Shown one piece after another: positions 1 to 7,992 of a stretch of 64,000 nucleotides of DNA; position 1 is the stretch's first letter; every line of letters starts with the position of its first letter. This DNA is from Halorussus ruber (GTDB lineage: Archaea; Halobacteriota; Halobacteria; Halobacteriales; Haladaptataceae), in NCBI RefSeq assembly GCF_004765785.1, contig NZ_SBIT01000009.1, positions 208,179-272,178 of the forward strand. Direction: 5' to 3'. The position numbers and the translations under genes were made by a program. The notes beneath the pieces were generated by a model. The model worked only from the letters and a program-made list of their open reading frames with translations, searched no databases and was not told the DNA's origin.

Positions 1-25
1 GCGTCTCTAAACAGTACTGGAAGAA

Positions 26-182
26 ACAGGAAGCTAGCTTCAGGCTCGAACACAGGAGTCTACCGCCCCGCACCGCAACCGCGGGCCACGCCCTCCCCAA
101 CCGATTGCGCTTCTCGCTTCGCTGTGATGCTCATCCCTCGCGCGGAGATGGCGGACCACGAGGGTCCGCCAGCGCGCGCCGG
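26..182 (+). repeat. Dispersed repeat family C, copy 1
   Basis: Non-coding repeat shared with 13033-13191 (opposite strand) and 33670-33897. Conserved blocks include GGAAGCTAGCT, CCGCACCGCAACCGCGGGCC and CCTCCCCAACCG, ending in CCAGCGCGCGCC. Near the end is a hairpin, GGCGGACC (150-157) with GGTCCGCC (163-170). The other two copies have different but still complementary arms. The copy lies directly before the sugar kinase and inflates its open frame on the 5' side. Confidence 0.85.
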
Positions 183-263
183 TTCAGAGATTCCACCGAG
201 CGCGAACCTGTGGCTGATTTTTCTCTCGATTCCGCCGAACCCTTTTCCCCGATTCCGCCGAAT

Positions 264-1292
264 GTGAGCCACGTGACCGACCCTGACCCCAATCCAGACT
301 CCGAGTTCGACCCCGACATCCTCGTGGCCGGAGAGGCGCTCGTGGACTTCCTCCCCGACAGCGCCGGACCCCTCGCCGAGGTCGAGACCTTCTCCCGGCG
401 CGCTGGCGGCGCACCGGCGAACGTGGCCGTCGCGCTGGCTCACCTCGACGCCGCCCCGTGGTTCTGGACGCGCGTCGGCGAGGACCCCTTCGGCGACCAC
501 CTCGCGGAAACCTTGCGGGAGTTCGGCGTCCCCGACAGGTTCGTGGAGCGCGACCCCGCGGCCAAGACCGCGCTGGCGTTCGTCAGCCACGACGAGGAGG
601 CCGACCGCTCGTTTACCTTCTACCGCGACGGTACCGCCGACACCCGCGTCGAACCCGGCGGGGTCCCCGACGGACTCCTCGACTCTGTCGAGTGGGTCTC
701 CGTCGGCGGGGTGATGCTCGCCGCGGAACCCGGTCGGTCGGCCACGCTGGACCTCGCCGAGCGCGCCGCCGAGCGCGACTGCACGGTGGTCTTCGACCCC
801 AACGCTCGGCCCGAACTCTGGGAGAACGCCGACCGCGACTTCTCGGACCTCGCCGCCGAGATGTTCGCGCTCGCCGACGTGGTGAAGGCCACGCCCGAGG
901 ACCTCGACGCCGCCGGATTCGACGCCGACTCGCCCGAGGACCTCGCCCGGCGCGTCACCGAGGCCGGACCCCACACCATTCTGCTGACGCTCGGCGGAAC
1001 CGGCGCGTTCGCGTTCTCGACCGAGGAGGCCCCGTGGGACGCTGGCGCGGCCTCACACTCGGGGTACGACGTTGACCCGGAGGACACCACGGGTGCTGGC
1101 GACGCCTTCACCGCCGGGGCGCTCGCGGCGCTCGCCGGAGCGGTCGGCGATGCGGGCAGAACCGAGGAGGGCGAGGTCTCGCTCTCGGAGGTCCTCGGGT
1201 TCGCCAACGCCGTCGCCGCGGTCACGACCACCGCGGCGGGCGCGATGGCGGCCCTGCCCACCTTGGAGGAAGTCCGGGCCTTCCGCGAGTGA
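264..1292 (+). CDS. PfkB-family carbohydrate kinase (fructokinase-like)
   Basis: Cytoplasmic ATP-dependent sugar kinase of the ribokinase/PfkB family, about 342 residues, a normal length. The N-terminal strand (DILVAGEALVDFLPD) leads into the substrate-site glycine motif GGAPANVAVALAHL. The family signature DTTGAGDAFTAGAL near the C-terminus carries the catalytic Asp and the anion hole. The GTG at 264 is preferred because everything upstream in frame is dispersed-repeat sequence; GTG 273 is an alternative. The substrate is probably fructose or a similar hexose, but sequence alone cannot separate fructose from 2-keto-3-deoxygluconate. It precedes trehalose-6-phosphate synthase by 123 bp, so the two may share a sugar or osmolyte role. 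Confidence 0.85.
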   Translation: MSHVTDPDPNPDSEFDPDILVAGEALVDFLPDSAGPLAEVETFSRRAGGAPANVAVALAHLDAAPWFWTRVGEDPFGDHLAETLREFGVPDRFVERDPAAKTALAFVSHDEEADRSFTFYRDGTADTRVEPGGVPDGLLDSVEWVSVGGVMLAAEPGRSATLDLAERAAERDCTVVFDPNARPELWENADRDFSDLAAEMFALADVVKATPEDLDAAGFDADSPEDLARRVTEAGPHTILLTLGGTGAFAFSTEEAPWDAGAASHSGYDVDPEDTTGAGDAFTAGALAALAGAVGDAGRTEEGEVSLSEVLGFANAVAAVTTTAAGAMAALPTLEEVRAFRE

Positions 1293-1415
1293 AATCAACC
1301 CCGCGGAGCCACAAGCGAAAAGGACCCGAAAACCGTAATTCGCTGAAACGATGCGTTCTCTATCGGGAGCCGTCGGGCAGTCACGAGAATCGAAACCGAA
1401 CTCCGAGGGGGCTGA

Positions 1416-3008
1416 ATGGTAGGCAACCACTCCGCGGACGACCGCCAGACTCCGACCGAGGAGTTGGTGGTCGTCTCGAATCGAGAGCCGTACAGCCACG
1501 CCTACGCCGACAGCGATGGCGGGGGAGATTCCGACGACCGCGAAATCGAGGTCCAGCGCCCGGTCGGCGGCCTGACCGCGGGCCTCGACCCGGTGATGCA
1601 ACGCGCCGAGGGGACGTGGGTCGCGTGGGGCGACGGGGAGGCCGACCGCGAGGTCTCCGACGCGGAGGGCCGGGTTCGGGTCCCCCCGGAAGACTCCTCC
1701 TACACCCTCCAGCGCGTCTGGTTAGACGACGAGGAGGTCGAAGAGTACTACTACGGCTACAGCAACCAAGTGCTGTGGCCCCTCTGCCACGGCGACGTGG
1801 GCAACATCACCTACGAACCGCGGTTCTGGCAGCGCTACGAGTCGGTCAACGAGCGCTTCGCCGACGCGGCGGCAGAGTGCGCGAGGGAGTCCGATTCGGG
1901 GTCGCTGGTCTGGTTTCAGGACTACCACTTCGGCCTCGCCCCGGCGATGGTGCGCTCGCAGGTCGGCGACGAGACCACCATCGCGCAGTTCTGGCACATC
2001 CCGTGGCCCTCGTGGGAGAGTTTCGAGGTCTGCCCGCAGGCCCACCAACTGCTGGAGGGACTACTGGCCAACGACTTGCTGGGGTTCCACGTGGACCCCC
2101 ACTGCGCGAATTTCTTGGAGTGTGTGGACGCCTGTATCGAGGGCGCGACCATCGACTGGGACGCGGGTCGGGTCCACCACGCGGGTCACGAGACGGCAGT
2201 CGAGTCCTTCCCGATGGGGGTCGATGCCGAGCGCATCGAGCGACTCGCGGGGAGCGAGGAGGCCGACGACTTCTGGGCCGACTTTCGGGACTCGCAGGGC
2301 ATCGCCGAGGACGCGACGGTCGCAATCGGGGTGGACCGCCTCGACTACACCAAGGGCATCCCCGAGCGCATCCGGGCGGTCGAGCATCTGCTGGAGACCC
2401 GCCCCGAGTACCGCGGCGAGTTCGTCTACGTCCAGAAGGCAAGCGAGAGCAGAAGCCGGATTCCGGCCTACCAGCAACTCCAGCGCGAGGTCGAGGAGAC
2501 GGTCGAGCGCGTCAACGAGCGGTTCGGAACCGACGACTGGACCCCGGTCGTCGGCGTCACCGAGATGCTCCCGCCCGAGTCGCTCTACGGTCTCTACCGG
2601 CACGCCGACCTCGGACTGGTGAGTCCGGTCCGCGACGGGATGAACCTCGTCGCCAAGGAGTACGTCGCGGCGCAGGTGGACAACGACGGCGCGCTCCTGC
2701 TCTCGAAGTTCGCGGGCACGGCCCAAGACCTCGGGAACTACGCCTACGCCATCAACCCCTACGCGACCGAGGAGTTCGCCGAGACGATTCACGAGGCCGT
2801 GACTGACTCGCCGACCGACCGCAAGCGCCGGATGCGCCAACTCCGCCAACTCGTCGCGGCCTACGACCTCGACGCCTGGATGGACGACATCTTCGGGACG
2901 GTCGAGGACCTGCGCGGAGAAGGAGAAACCGACAGCGGAAGCGGCGAGCGCGACGGCACCGGCGGAATCGAGGGACAGAGCGCAGAGGCCGACGGCGGGA
3001 ACGTCTGA
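1416..3008 (+). CDS. otsA: Alpha,alpha-trehalose-phosphate synthase (GT20)
   Basis: Transfers glucose from a nucleotide sugar to glucose-6-phosphate to make trehalose-6-phosphate, a compatible-solute precursor. The 530 residues cover a full GT20 domain. Visible motifs are RPVGGLTAGLDP near the N-terminus, the WHIPWPSWE and LLGFHVD segments, GVDRLDYTKGIPERI (phosphate and sugar contacts) and RDGMNLVAKEYVAAQ (donor-site acidic loop). The last 45 residues are a low-complexity Gly/Ser/Glu tail. ATG 1416 directly precedes the first GT20 strand. No trehalose-6-phosphate phosphatase (OtsB) follows, and the next gene is unrelated, so the phosphatase must lie outside the window or be replaced. Confidence 0.93.
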   Translation: MVGNHSADDRQTPTEELVVVSNREPYSHAYADSDGGGDSDDREIEVQRPVGGLTAGLDPVMQRAEGTWVAWGDGEADREVSDAEGRVRVPPEDSSYTLQRVWLDDEEVEEYYYGYSNQVLWPLCHGDVGNITYEPRFWQRYESVNERFADAAAECARESDSGSLVWFQDYHFGLAPAMVRSQVGDETTIAQFWHIPWPSWESFEVCPQAHQLLEGLLANDLLGFHVDPHCANFLECVDACIEGATIDWDAGRVHHAGHETAVESFPMGVDAERIERLAGSEEADDFWADFRDSQGIAEDATVAIGVDRLDYTKGIPERIRAVEHLLETRPEYRGEFVYVQKASESRSRIPAYQQLQREVEETVERVNERFGTDDWTPVVGVTEMLPPESLYGLYRHADLGLVSPVRDGMNLVAKEYVAAQVDNDGALLLSKFAGTAQDLGNYAYAINPYATEEFAETIHEAVTDSPTDRKRRMRQLRQLVAAYDLDAWMDDIFGTVEDLRGEGETDSGSGERDGTGGIEGQSAEADGGNV

Positions 3009-3279
3009 GCGGCCCCGGCCGAACTTGCGGACTCCGACCGAACCTCACGGCCGACTGTCAACTCTCCGAGTAGCTAAATTTCTGCGCGTCGATACTCGGA
3101 GGTGAGGGAAATGACAGGAGAACGAAAGAACCGGCGACAGAGACGCGGACGGGACTCAGAACGTGGGGCGGCGCGGTCGTCGCGGGACTGGTGGCTGGGG
3201 AGGGAAATGGGGAGTGAGCGGTGCAACCCTCCTCGACCGGCCCGGAGGTATTTGTGGGACGACAACCCAAGCCACGGTC

Positions 3280-3756
3280 ATGCACGAGCGTGCCGCGGAG
3301 TTCGCCGACCGCGCGAGCAGGGAGTACGGCTTCGATGTCGAAGTGAAGGAGTTCCCCGAGGGGACCAAGACCGCCGAGGACGCCGCCGAGGCCATCGGGT
3401 GCGGCGTGGCCCAAATCGCCAGTAGCATCGCCATGCGCGCCGACGACAGACTCGTCGTGGTGGTGACCAGCGGCGCGAACCGCGTGAGCGAAGCGAAGTT
3501 GGCCGACTTGCTGGGACTCGACGAGGACGACGTATCGATGGCCAACGCCGGGGAAATCAAGGCCGCGCTCGGGTGGTCCATCGGCGGCGTCCCGCCGTTC
3601 TGCCACGACGCCGCGGTCCCGGTGTATCTGGACGAGACGCTCACCGAGTTCGAGACGGTCTGGGCCGCCGCGGGGACGCCCGAGGCGGTCTTTCCTATCG
3701 ACCCCGAGACGCTTCGGGAGTTGTCGGGTGCTGAGGTTGCGGACGTGGCAGAGTGA
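3280..3756 (+). CDS. YbaK/ProX-type aminoacyl-tRNA deacylase
   Basis: Single-domain trans-editing enzyme of the YbaK/EbsC/ProX superfamily, which hydrolyses mischarged aminoacyl-tRNA. The 158 residues match a stand-alone domain. Features seen are the VKEFPEGTKTAEDAAEAIGC strand-helix, a lysine-bearing NAGEIKAALGWSIGGVPPF loop typical of the family, and the IDPETLRELSGA terminus. ATG 3280 was chosen because it begins the conserved helix MHERAAEFADRA and has GGAGG about 35 nt upstream; the longer frame is junk-like. The amino-acid specificity (Cys-Pro, Ala-Pro or other) cannot be told. Confidence 0.85.
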   Translation: MHERAAEFADRASREYGFDVEVKEFPEGTKTAEDAAEAIGCGVAQIASSIAMRADDRLVVVVTSGANRVSEAKLADLLGLDEDDVSMANAGEIKAALGWSIGGVPPFCHDAAVPVYLDETLTEFETVWAAAGTPEAVFPIDPETLRELSGAEVADVAE

Positions 3757-3799
3757 GTGCGAGTCGGTTTCGATTTCGGCCCTCGTCCCGTCTCGTCAC

Positions 3800-4471
3800 C
3801 TAACGCTTCTCGACTCCGTCACGGGCCAATCCGAGCGTCTGCGCCGTGGGGAGGCTCCAATCGTAACTGACCGCCGCTAGCCGCGTCCCCACCGTGACGG
3901 CCGCACACACCGCCGCGGCGGTGCCCTCGCTCCCGCCGAGCGTCGCCGCGACCAAGTAGGCGCTTCCGCCGAGTACTGCGCAACTCGCGTAGAAGTCGTC
4001 GAACAGGATGAACGGCGAGCGGTCGAGGAGGATGTCCGCGAAGGCACCGCCGCCGACCGCGTTGATGGTGGCGACGGCGACAACGCCGAAGGCCGAGACG
4101 CCAGCGTCGGTCGCCACGATGGCCCCGGCCGTGGCGAACGCGGCGAGTCCGACCGCGTCGGAGACGAGCGTGACCGGGTGGTCGTCCGGCGAGTCGAGAA
4201 CGACGCTCAGGCCGACCGCCAGAACCACCCCGAGCATTCCGAGGCTGATTTCGCCCAGTGACCTGAGCGCCAGCGGGACGCGATTCACCATCAGGTCGCG
4301 GGTCGCTCCGCCCGCGAACGCCGTCACCAGTCCGACGACCGCGACGCCGAACACGTCGAACTCCTCGCGTATCGCCTTGGTCGCGCCGACGAGAGCGAAC
4401 GCGACCAACCCGACCGTGTTCATCGCGGTGAACGGGTCCACCAGTAGGGTGTCGAGGAGGTCCGGATTCAC
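3800..4471 (-). CDS. UPF0126/TRIC-type membrane protein (YadS/YicG family)
   Basis: Integral membrane protein of 223 residues with about seven hydrophobic segments in two similar halves, each containing a GGxxRD- or GGGxxxD-type turn (FAGGATRDLMVNRVP and VGGGAFADILLDRSP). This is the UPF0126 family, described variously as glycine transporters or prokaryotic TRIC-like cation channels. The ATG at 4471 precedes a DTLLVDPFTAMNTVG segment typical of the family start. It is divergent from the DUF4149 gene and convergent with the deacylase gene. The transported solute is not predictable. Confidence 0.85.
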   Translation of the reverse strand: MNPDLLDTLLVDPFTAMNTVGLVAFALVGATKAIREEFDVFGVAVVGLVTAFAGGATRDLMVNRVPLALRSLGEISLGMLGVVLAVGLSVVLDSPDDHPVTLVSDAVGLAAFATAGAIVATDAGVSAFGVVAVATINAVGGGAFADILLDRSPFILFDDFYASCAVLGGSAYLVAATLGGSEGTAAAVCAAVTVGTRLAAVSYDWSLPTAQTLGLARDGVEKR

Positions 4472-4583
4472 TACTCTCTGCCACGAACGGGAGCGTCTTG
4501 AGGGCTACGCATCCGTCACCGGAAACAACGAAGCGGTCCGACGAGTCGAATCCTTGATTTTCCACCCCTCCTAACCCCCGACC

Positions 4584-5009
4584 ATGAGCCTCGTCCAGAC
4601 CGCTCTCTCGACCGTCACCGACGCCGCGCTCGGAATCTGGCTCGGAACCATCCTCTTCTTCTCGTTCGTCGGTGCGCCCACGACGTTCGACGTGTTGGGC
4701 GACGACGCGGGGCAAGTCGTCAACGCCATCTTCCCGAAGTACTACCTCCTCGGCGTCGGACTCGGCGCGGCCGCGCTCCTCGCCGTGCTGGTCGCGGGCC
4801 TCGTGACCTTCTTCGACGCCGCGCGAGTCGGCCTGCTGGCGCTGGTCGCGGCCGGAATCGGGATGAACGCCTACGCGCGGTGGGTCCTGATTCCGAAGAT
4901 GGACCGCGCTGGCGACGACGCCTTCGCGCAGTACCACAAGCAGTCGGTCGCGCTCAACGGCGTGACGATGCTCGCCGTCGGCGCGGCCCTGGTCCTCTCG
5001 CACGTCTGA
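4584..5009 (+). CDS. DUF4149-like small membrane protein
   Basis: 141-residue protein with four predicted membrane helices (roughly residues 12-32, 50-75, 80-100 and 120-141). The first helix contains GIWLGTILFFSFVGAPTTF, a pattern typical of DUF4149/TMEM205-like proteins, and a basic loop (RWVLIPKMDRAG) lies between helices three and four. No catalytic motif is visible and no function is assigned. The 3' end is 24 bp from the DUF123 gene, so co-transcription is likely. Confidence 0.75.
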   Translation: MSLVQTALSTVTDAALGIWLGTILFFSFVGAPTTFDVLGDDAGQVVNAIFPKYYLLGVGLGAAALLAVLVAGLVTFFDAARVGLLALVAAGIGMNAYARWVLIPKMDRAGDDAFAQYHKQSVALNGVTMLAVGAALVLSHV

Positions 5010-5033
5010 GGAGCCTACGAATTTGCTAAAGAA

Positions 5034-5462
5034 ATGAAAACAATGGCTAAAGGAACCTATACGTTGCTTATCGAACTCGCCGACCCCGCCACCGTCGAGT
5101 TCGGCGCGGCGGGCGAGCGCGACCTCTCTTCGGGGTGGTACGCCTACACCGGGAGCGCGTTCGGGACCGGCGGGTTCTCGCGGGTCGAGCGCCACCGCGA
5201 ACTCGCCGCCGGGGAGCGCGACGCTCGCCACTGGCACGTGGATTATCTCCTCGGGCACCCAGCGAGTCGAGTGGTCGAGGTGGTGAAATCGGCGGACGAG
5301 GACGTGGAGTGCGAAGTCGGTCGGGAGATAGCGGAGGTTGCGGAGTCAGTTGGCGGCCTCGGCGCGTCGGACTGCGACTGCGATTCGCATCTGAAGTTCT
5401 CGGATGAGCGTGAGGCGCTGGAGCGTCTGGTGAGGAGCGCGCACGCGAGAGTGAGCGAGTGA
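5034..5462 (+). CDS. DUF123 (GIY-YIG-related) protein
   Basis: 142-residue DUF123 protein, a family related to GIY-YIG nucleases. The N-terminal GTYTLLIELADPATVEFG and GWYAYTGSAFGTGGFSRVERH correspond to the degenerate GIY and YIG strands plus the conserved Arg. HWHVDYLL and the Cys/Asp-rich LGASDCDCDSHLKF are also characteristic. ATG 5034 or ATG 5043 could start; the second begins at the conserved strand. Related proteins are predicted nucleases or nucleic-acid binding proteins, and activity here is unproven. Confidence 0.8.
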   Translation: MKTMAKGTYTLLIELADPATVEFGAAGERDLSSGWYAYTGSAFGTGGFSRVERHRELAAGERDARHWHVDYLLGHPASRVVEVVKSADEDVECEVGREIAEVAESVGGLGASDCDCDSHLKFSDEREALERLVRSAHARVSE

Positions 5463-5596
5463 GTTTCACCGTTCGGTCGGCCACTCGTCTCCCCGTGACC
5501 ACTACGAACAACAGTATCGACGCGATGCCGTCCTCTAAAGCTCCTACTCGGCGCTTTGCATCGCTACCGACTCGACAACTACAGGGACTGTGAACA

Positions 5597-5727
5597 CTTC
5601 CTGAAGCCCCCGGTCGCTCGCGGTCGCTCAGCGACATATCGGCGCTCTCCGCACTCCCCGCGCCGATAGCGGTCGCTGAGGCGACTGAAGTGAACGCGAG
5701 CGACCGGCCCCTTCATCCACCCCACGG
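5597..5727 (+). repeat. Rod-hairpin element, subtype B, copy 1
   Basis: Intergenic imperfect palindrome. The ends pair as GAAG/CTTC, followed by facing unpaired CCCC tracts, then a perfect 13 bp stem (CCGGTCGCTCGCG with CGCGAGCGACCGG). Next come the conserved GCTCAGCGACATATC and GATAGCGGTCGCTGAG blocks around an inner stem TATCGGCGC/GCGCCGATA. It is related to six other copies in the window. It sits between two + strand genes and contains no plausible ORF. Confidence 0.85.
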
Positions 5728-5805
5728 CGGTTGGTCGGCCGAGCGTTCGCTGGCGGTTGGTCGGCCGAGCGTTCGCTGGCGGTTGGTCAGTCGGGCGTTC
5801 GCCGG
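5728..5805 (+). repeat. 26-bp tandem repeat, three units
   Basis: Three abutting 26-bp units begin at 5728, 5754 and 5780, each starting CGGTTGGTC and ending GCG(T)TCGC-GG. Units 1 and 2 are identical; unit 3 has three or four substitutions. The array directly abuts the subtype B hairpin. A single unit in the opposite orientation abuts the other subtype B copy at 32345-32370, so the unit belongs to the element. Confidence 0.9.
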
Positions 5806-5895
5806 TGGTTTATGTCACCGAGCGCACCCTGCAAACCCGCCTCGACCGTCGCGCTCCGGGGTAGAACTAACTGCTTCGCGTCCTCAGACCCGGGT

Positions 5896-6114
5896 ATGGT
5901 ACTCGAACGGAACGTCGGCGGCCTCGACCGAATCGCTCGCGCGGTCCTCGGCCTCGCGCTGGTCGCGGTGGCGCTCGGCGCGTTCTTCACCGGGAATCGA
6001 GGACTCGCCGTACCGGCCGCGCTCGCCGGTGGGGCGCTCCTGTTCAACGCCGCCACGCAGTTCTGCGGGGTGAACGCGCTGTTGGGCATCGACACCTGCT
6101 CGCAAAAACAGTAG
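5896..6114 (+). CDS. DUF2892-type small membrane protein
   Basis: 72-residue protein with two membrane helices (about residues 12-30 and 33-52), flanked by the family pattern ERNVGGLDRIARAVLG at the start and FCGVNALLGIDTC at the end. This matches DUF2892 (YgaP C-terminal-like) proteins, often linked to sulfur-transfer or rhodanese functions, although no rhodanese is fused here. ATG 5896 starts the conserved motif; the longer frame upstream runs through the 26-bp repeats and is rejected. Confidence 0.85.
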   Translation: MVLERNVGGLDRIARAVLGLALVAVALGAFFTGNRGLAVPAALAGGALLFNAATQFCGVNALLGIDTCSQKQ

Positions 6115-6164
6115 AGAACGCAGAGAGAAGCACGCAAAATCGAGCGCGAAAGTCGAGTACGGCG

Positions 6165-7703
6165 TCAGTACACCGCGTCGCGGATGTCGTCCGCGAGGTC
6201 CTCGAACGTGTCGAGGTGGGTGCGGCGCTCGGTCCGGAGCTTCGCCAGCTTCTCGTCCAGATTTGCGACGTTGTCGGCGACTGCGAACTCCGAGATTTCG
6301 AGGCCGGGGACCTCGCTCGGCGTCGTCAGGCCGGTGGCCTCGTCGTCGCTCCACTCGACCGTCCCGCGGGCGATTTCGCGCAGGATGGTCACCGACTCCT
6401 CGACGCCGATGTCCTTCTGGCCCTCGCCGAGGTGGCCGGTGTTCAGCACGTAGCAGTCCACGTCGAGGTCGGCCACGAGGTCGCGGAACCGGTTGCCCTC
6501 CTCGCCCTTCGAACCCATGATGAAGGGGTTGGTGCCGACCACGCGGATGGACTCGCCCGCCTTCGAGGGGTCGCCCGCGCTGGTCTGGATGGACTCGCCG
6601 AGCATGAACGCCACGGCGGCCTCCTCGGGCGTGAGTTTGGCGACCGGCGGCATCACGGGGTTGCGCGTGATGAAGAACACCTGGTCCACGCCCCCTAAGT
6701 CGATGTCCTCGCCCGCCGAGGAGAGTTCGTCGCGCTCGATGACGGCGCGGCCGTTGGAGGTGTAGCGGTCGCTGTCGAAGTCCACCGCACCGTCGTCGGC
6801 CACGTCCACGTTCTCCAGCACGGCCGACTCGTCGGTCACGGCGCGATAGAGCGCCGGTTGTTCCTCCTCTTCGAGGCCGATGGTCTTGACGTAGAGACCG
6901 TGGCCCTCGCTCCCGGCGACCGTCCCGTCGGGGAGCAGGGCGCACACGTCGTCCTGAAGCATGGTGGCCGACTCGCCCGACTCCTCGTCGAGCCAGAGGC
7001 CGTGGGCGGTCAGCGTGGACTTGCCCGTCGCGGAGAGGCCGAGGAAGGCCTGTCCGACCGTCTTCAGGTCGTCCTCACCGGAGTCGTCCGTGAGACAGAC
7101 GCGCTTGCTTCCGGCGTGAAGCCCGAGTCCGCCCTTCTTCTTGGCGTAGTACATGAACAGCCGGAGGAAGGACTTCTTGGCCTCGCCCGTGTAGTCGCTC
7201 CCGAGGACTGCGGTCAGCCCCTCGTCGGGGAGGATTCGGATGGCGATTTCGTCGGCGTCGGGCACCTGCACGGTGACGAAGTCGGGGTCCGGAGTCGAGT
7301 CGCCGTCGTCCTCGACCGGTTCGAAGAGCTTCGACCACGCCAGCGCGATGCGCCCGAACTCCTTCGGGACGTAGAGGCGACAGACGTAGGAGTGGTCCGC
7401 GTGGCGGCCCATCTGGCGGTCCACGCACACCATCTCGCGCTCGCTGGCCTCGGCGAAAGCGCCTTCGATGCGGTCGTAGTCGGCCGCGCCGAAGTCGTCG
7501 TCCACCGCGTTCTTGGTCTTGTCGGCGTTGCGCGAACGCTCCTCGCTGACGTAGGACGGAGAGCCGAACTCCGTCGTCGTTTCGAGATGCTCGGAGAACT
7601 CGCGGAGTCGGTCCATCGACGGATTGTATATCACGTCGTCCGCTTCGGCCGGGTCAGGGAGTGCTGTCTCCAGCGATTGAACTGTCTTCCCGGATTCTGA
7701 CAT
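6165..7703 (-). CDS. pckA: Phosphoenolpyruvate carboxykinase (ATP)
   Basis: Converts oxaloacetate and ATP to phosphoenolpyruvate, the committed gluconeogenic step. The 512 residues fit the ATP-dependent type. The P-loop GLSATGKST (about residues 222-230) replaces the usual GLSGTGKTT, and the metal-binding region around FLRLFMYYAKKKGGLGLHAG and the downstream TRNPVMPPVAKLTPEEA and GTNPFIMGSKGEEGNRF are present. ATG at 7701-7703 is preferred over the TTG one codon earlier because a TATA element (7728-7738) lies about 27 nt upstream, implying a leaderless mRNA. It is divergent from the acetate-CoA ligase operon, pairing a gluconeogenic gene with an acetate-metabolism operon. Confidence 0.93.
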   Translation of the reverse strand: MSESGKTVQSLETALPDPAEADDVIYNPSMDRLREFSEHLETTTEFGSPSYVSEERSRNADKTKNAVDDDFGAADYDRIEGAFAEASEREMVCVDRQMGRHADHSYVCRLYVPKEFGRIALAWSKLFEPVEDDGDSTPDPDFVTVQVPDADEIAIRILPDEGLTAVLGSDYTGEAKKSFLRLFMYYAKKKGGLGLHAGSKRVCLTDDSGEDDLKTVGQAFLGLSATGKSTLTAHGLWLDEESGESATMLQDDVCALLPDGTVAGSEGHGLYVKTIGLEEEEQPALYRAVTDESAVLENVDVADDGAVDFDSDRYTSNGRAVIERDELSSAGEDIDLGGVDQVFFITRNPVMPPVAKLTPEEAAVAFMLGESIQTSAGDPSKAGESIRVVGTNPFIMGSKGEEGNRFRDLVADLDVDCYVLNTGHLGEGQKDIGVEESVTILREIARGTVEWSDDEATGLTTPSEVPGLEISEFAVADNVANLDEKLAKLRTERRTHLDTFEDLADDIRDAVY

Positions 7704-7727
7704 CAAGTGAAGACAGAGCGTGCGGAC

Positions 7728-7738
7728 GTATAATTATG
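7728..7738 (-). promoter_or_regulatory. pckA TATA box
   Basis: On the minus strand this reads GCATAATTATAC, an AT-rich box in GC-rich DNA centred about 27-30 nt before the pckA ATG. That is the haloarchaeal TATA to start-site distance and suggests a leaderless transcript. Confidence 0.6.
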
Positions 7739-7959
7739 CACCATTTACCCGAGTGTTGCGCCCTCTTCCGGCGATTTTTAATTTCAAACCCGAGTAAATA
7801 ATTTGCGTTCACTCGCGGATGGCGGCGATTGTGTCCGAGTAGGTTCGGGTTATCTGCCAGCTAAAGCAACCGCGCTCCATCTCGGATTATTCGTCAGGCG
7901 CTGATTCGCCGGATTCCAGACTCCGACGACCGGTTCCCGTTCGAGGAGAACCGGACACC

Positions 7960-7973
7960 ACTTTTAAGCAGAA
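7960..7973 (+). promoter_or_regulatory. TATA box of the acetate-CoA ligase operon
   Basis: CACTTTTAAGCAG is centred about 27 nt upstream of the GTG at 7993. This spacing places transcription initiation at or a few nt before the start codon, supporting both the GTG choice and leaderless translation. Confidence 0.6.
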
Positions 7974-7992
7974 ATCGGGCGAACCTCCGAGC

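Noticed and set aside
105..263. 5' extension of the PfkB frame from ATG 105
   Set aside because: The added residues are encoded by repeat family C, which recurs elsewhere in non-coding DNA.
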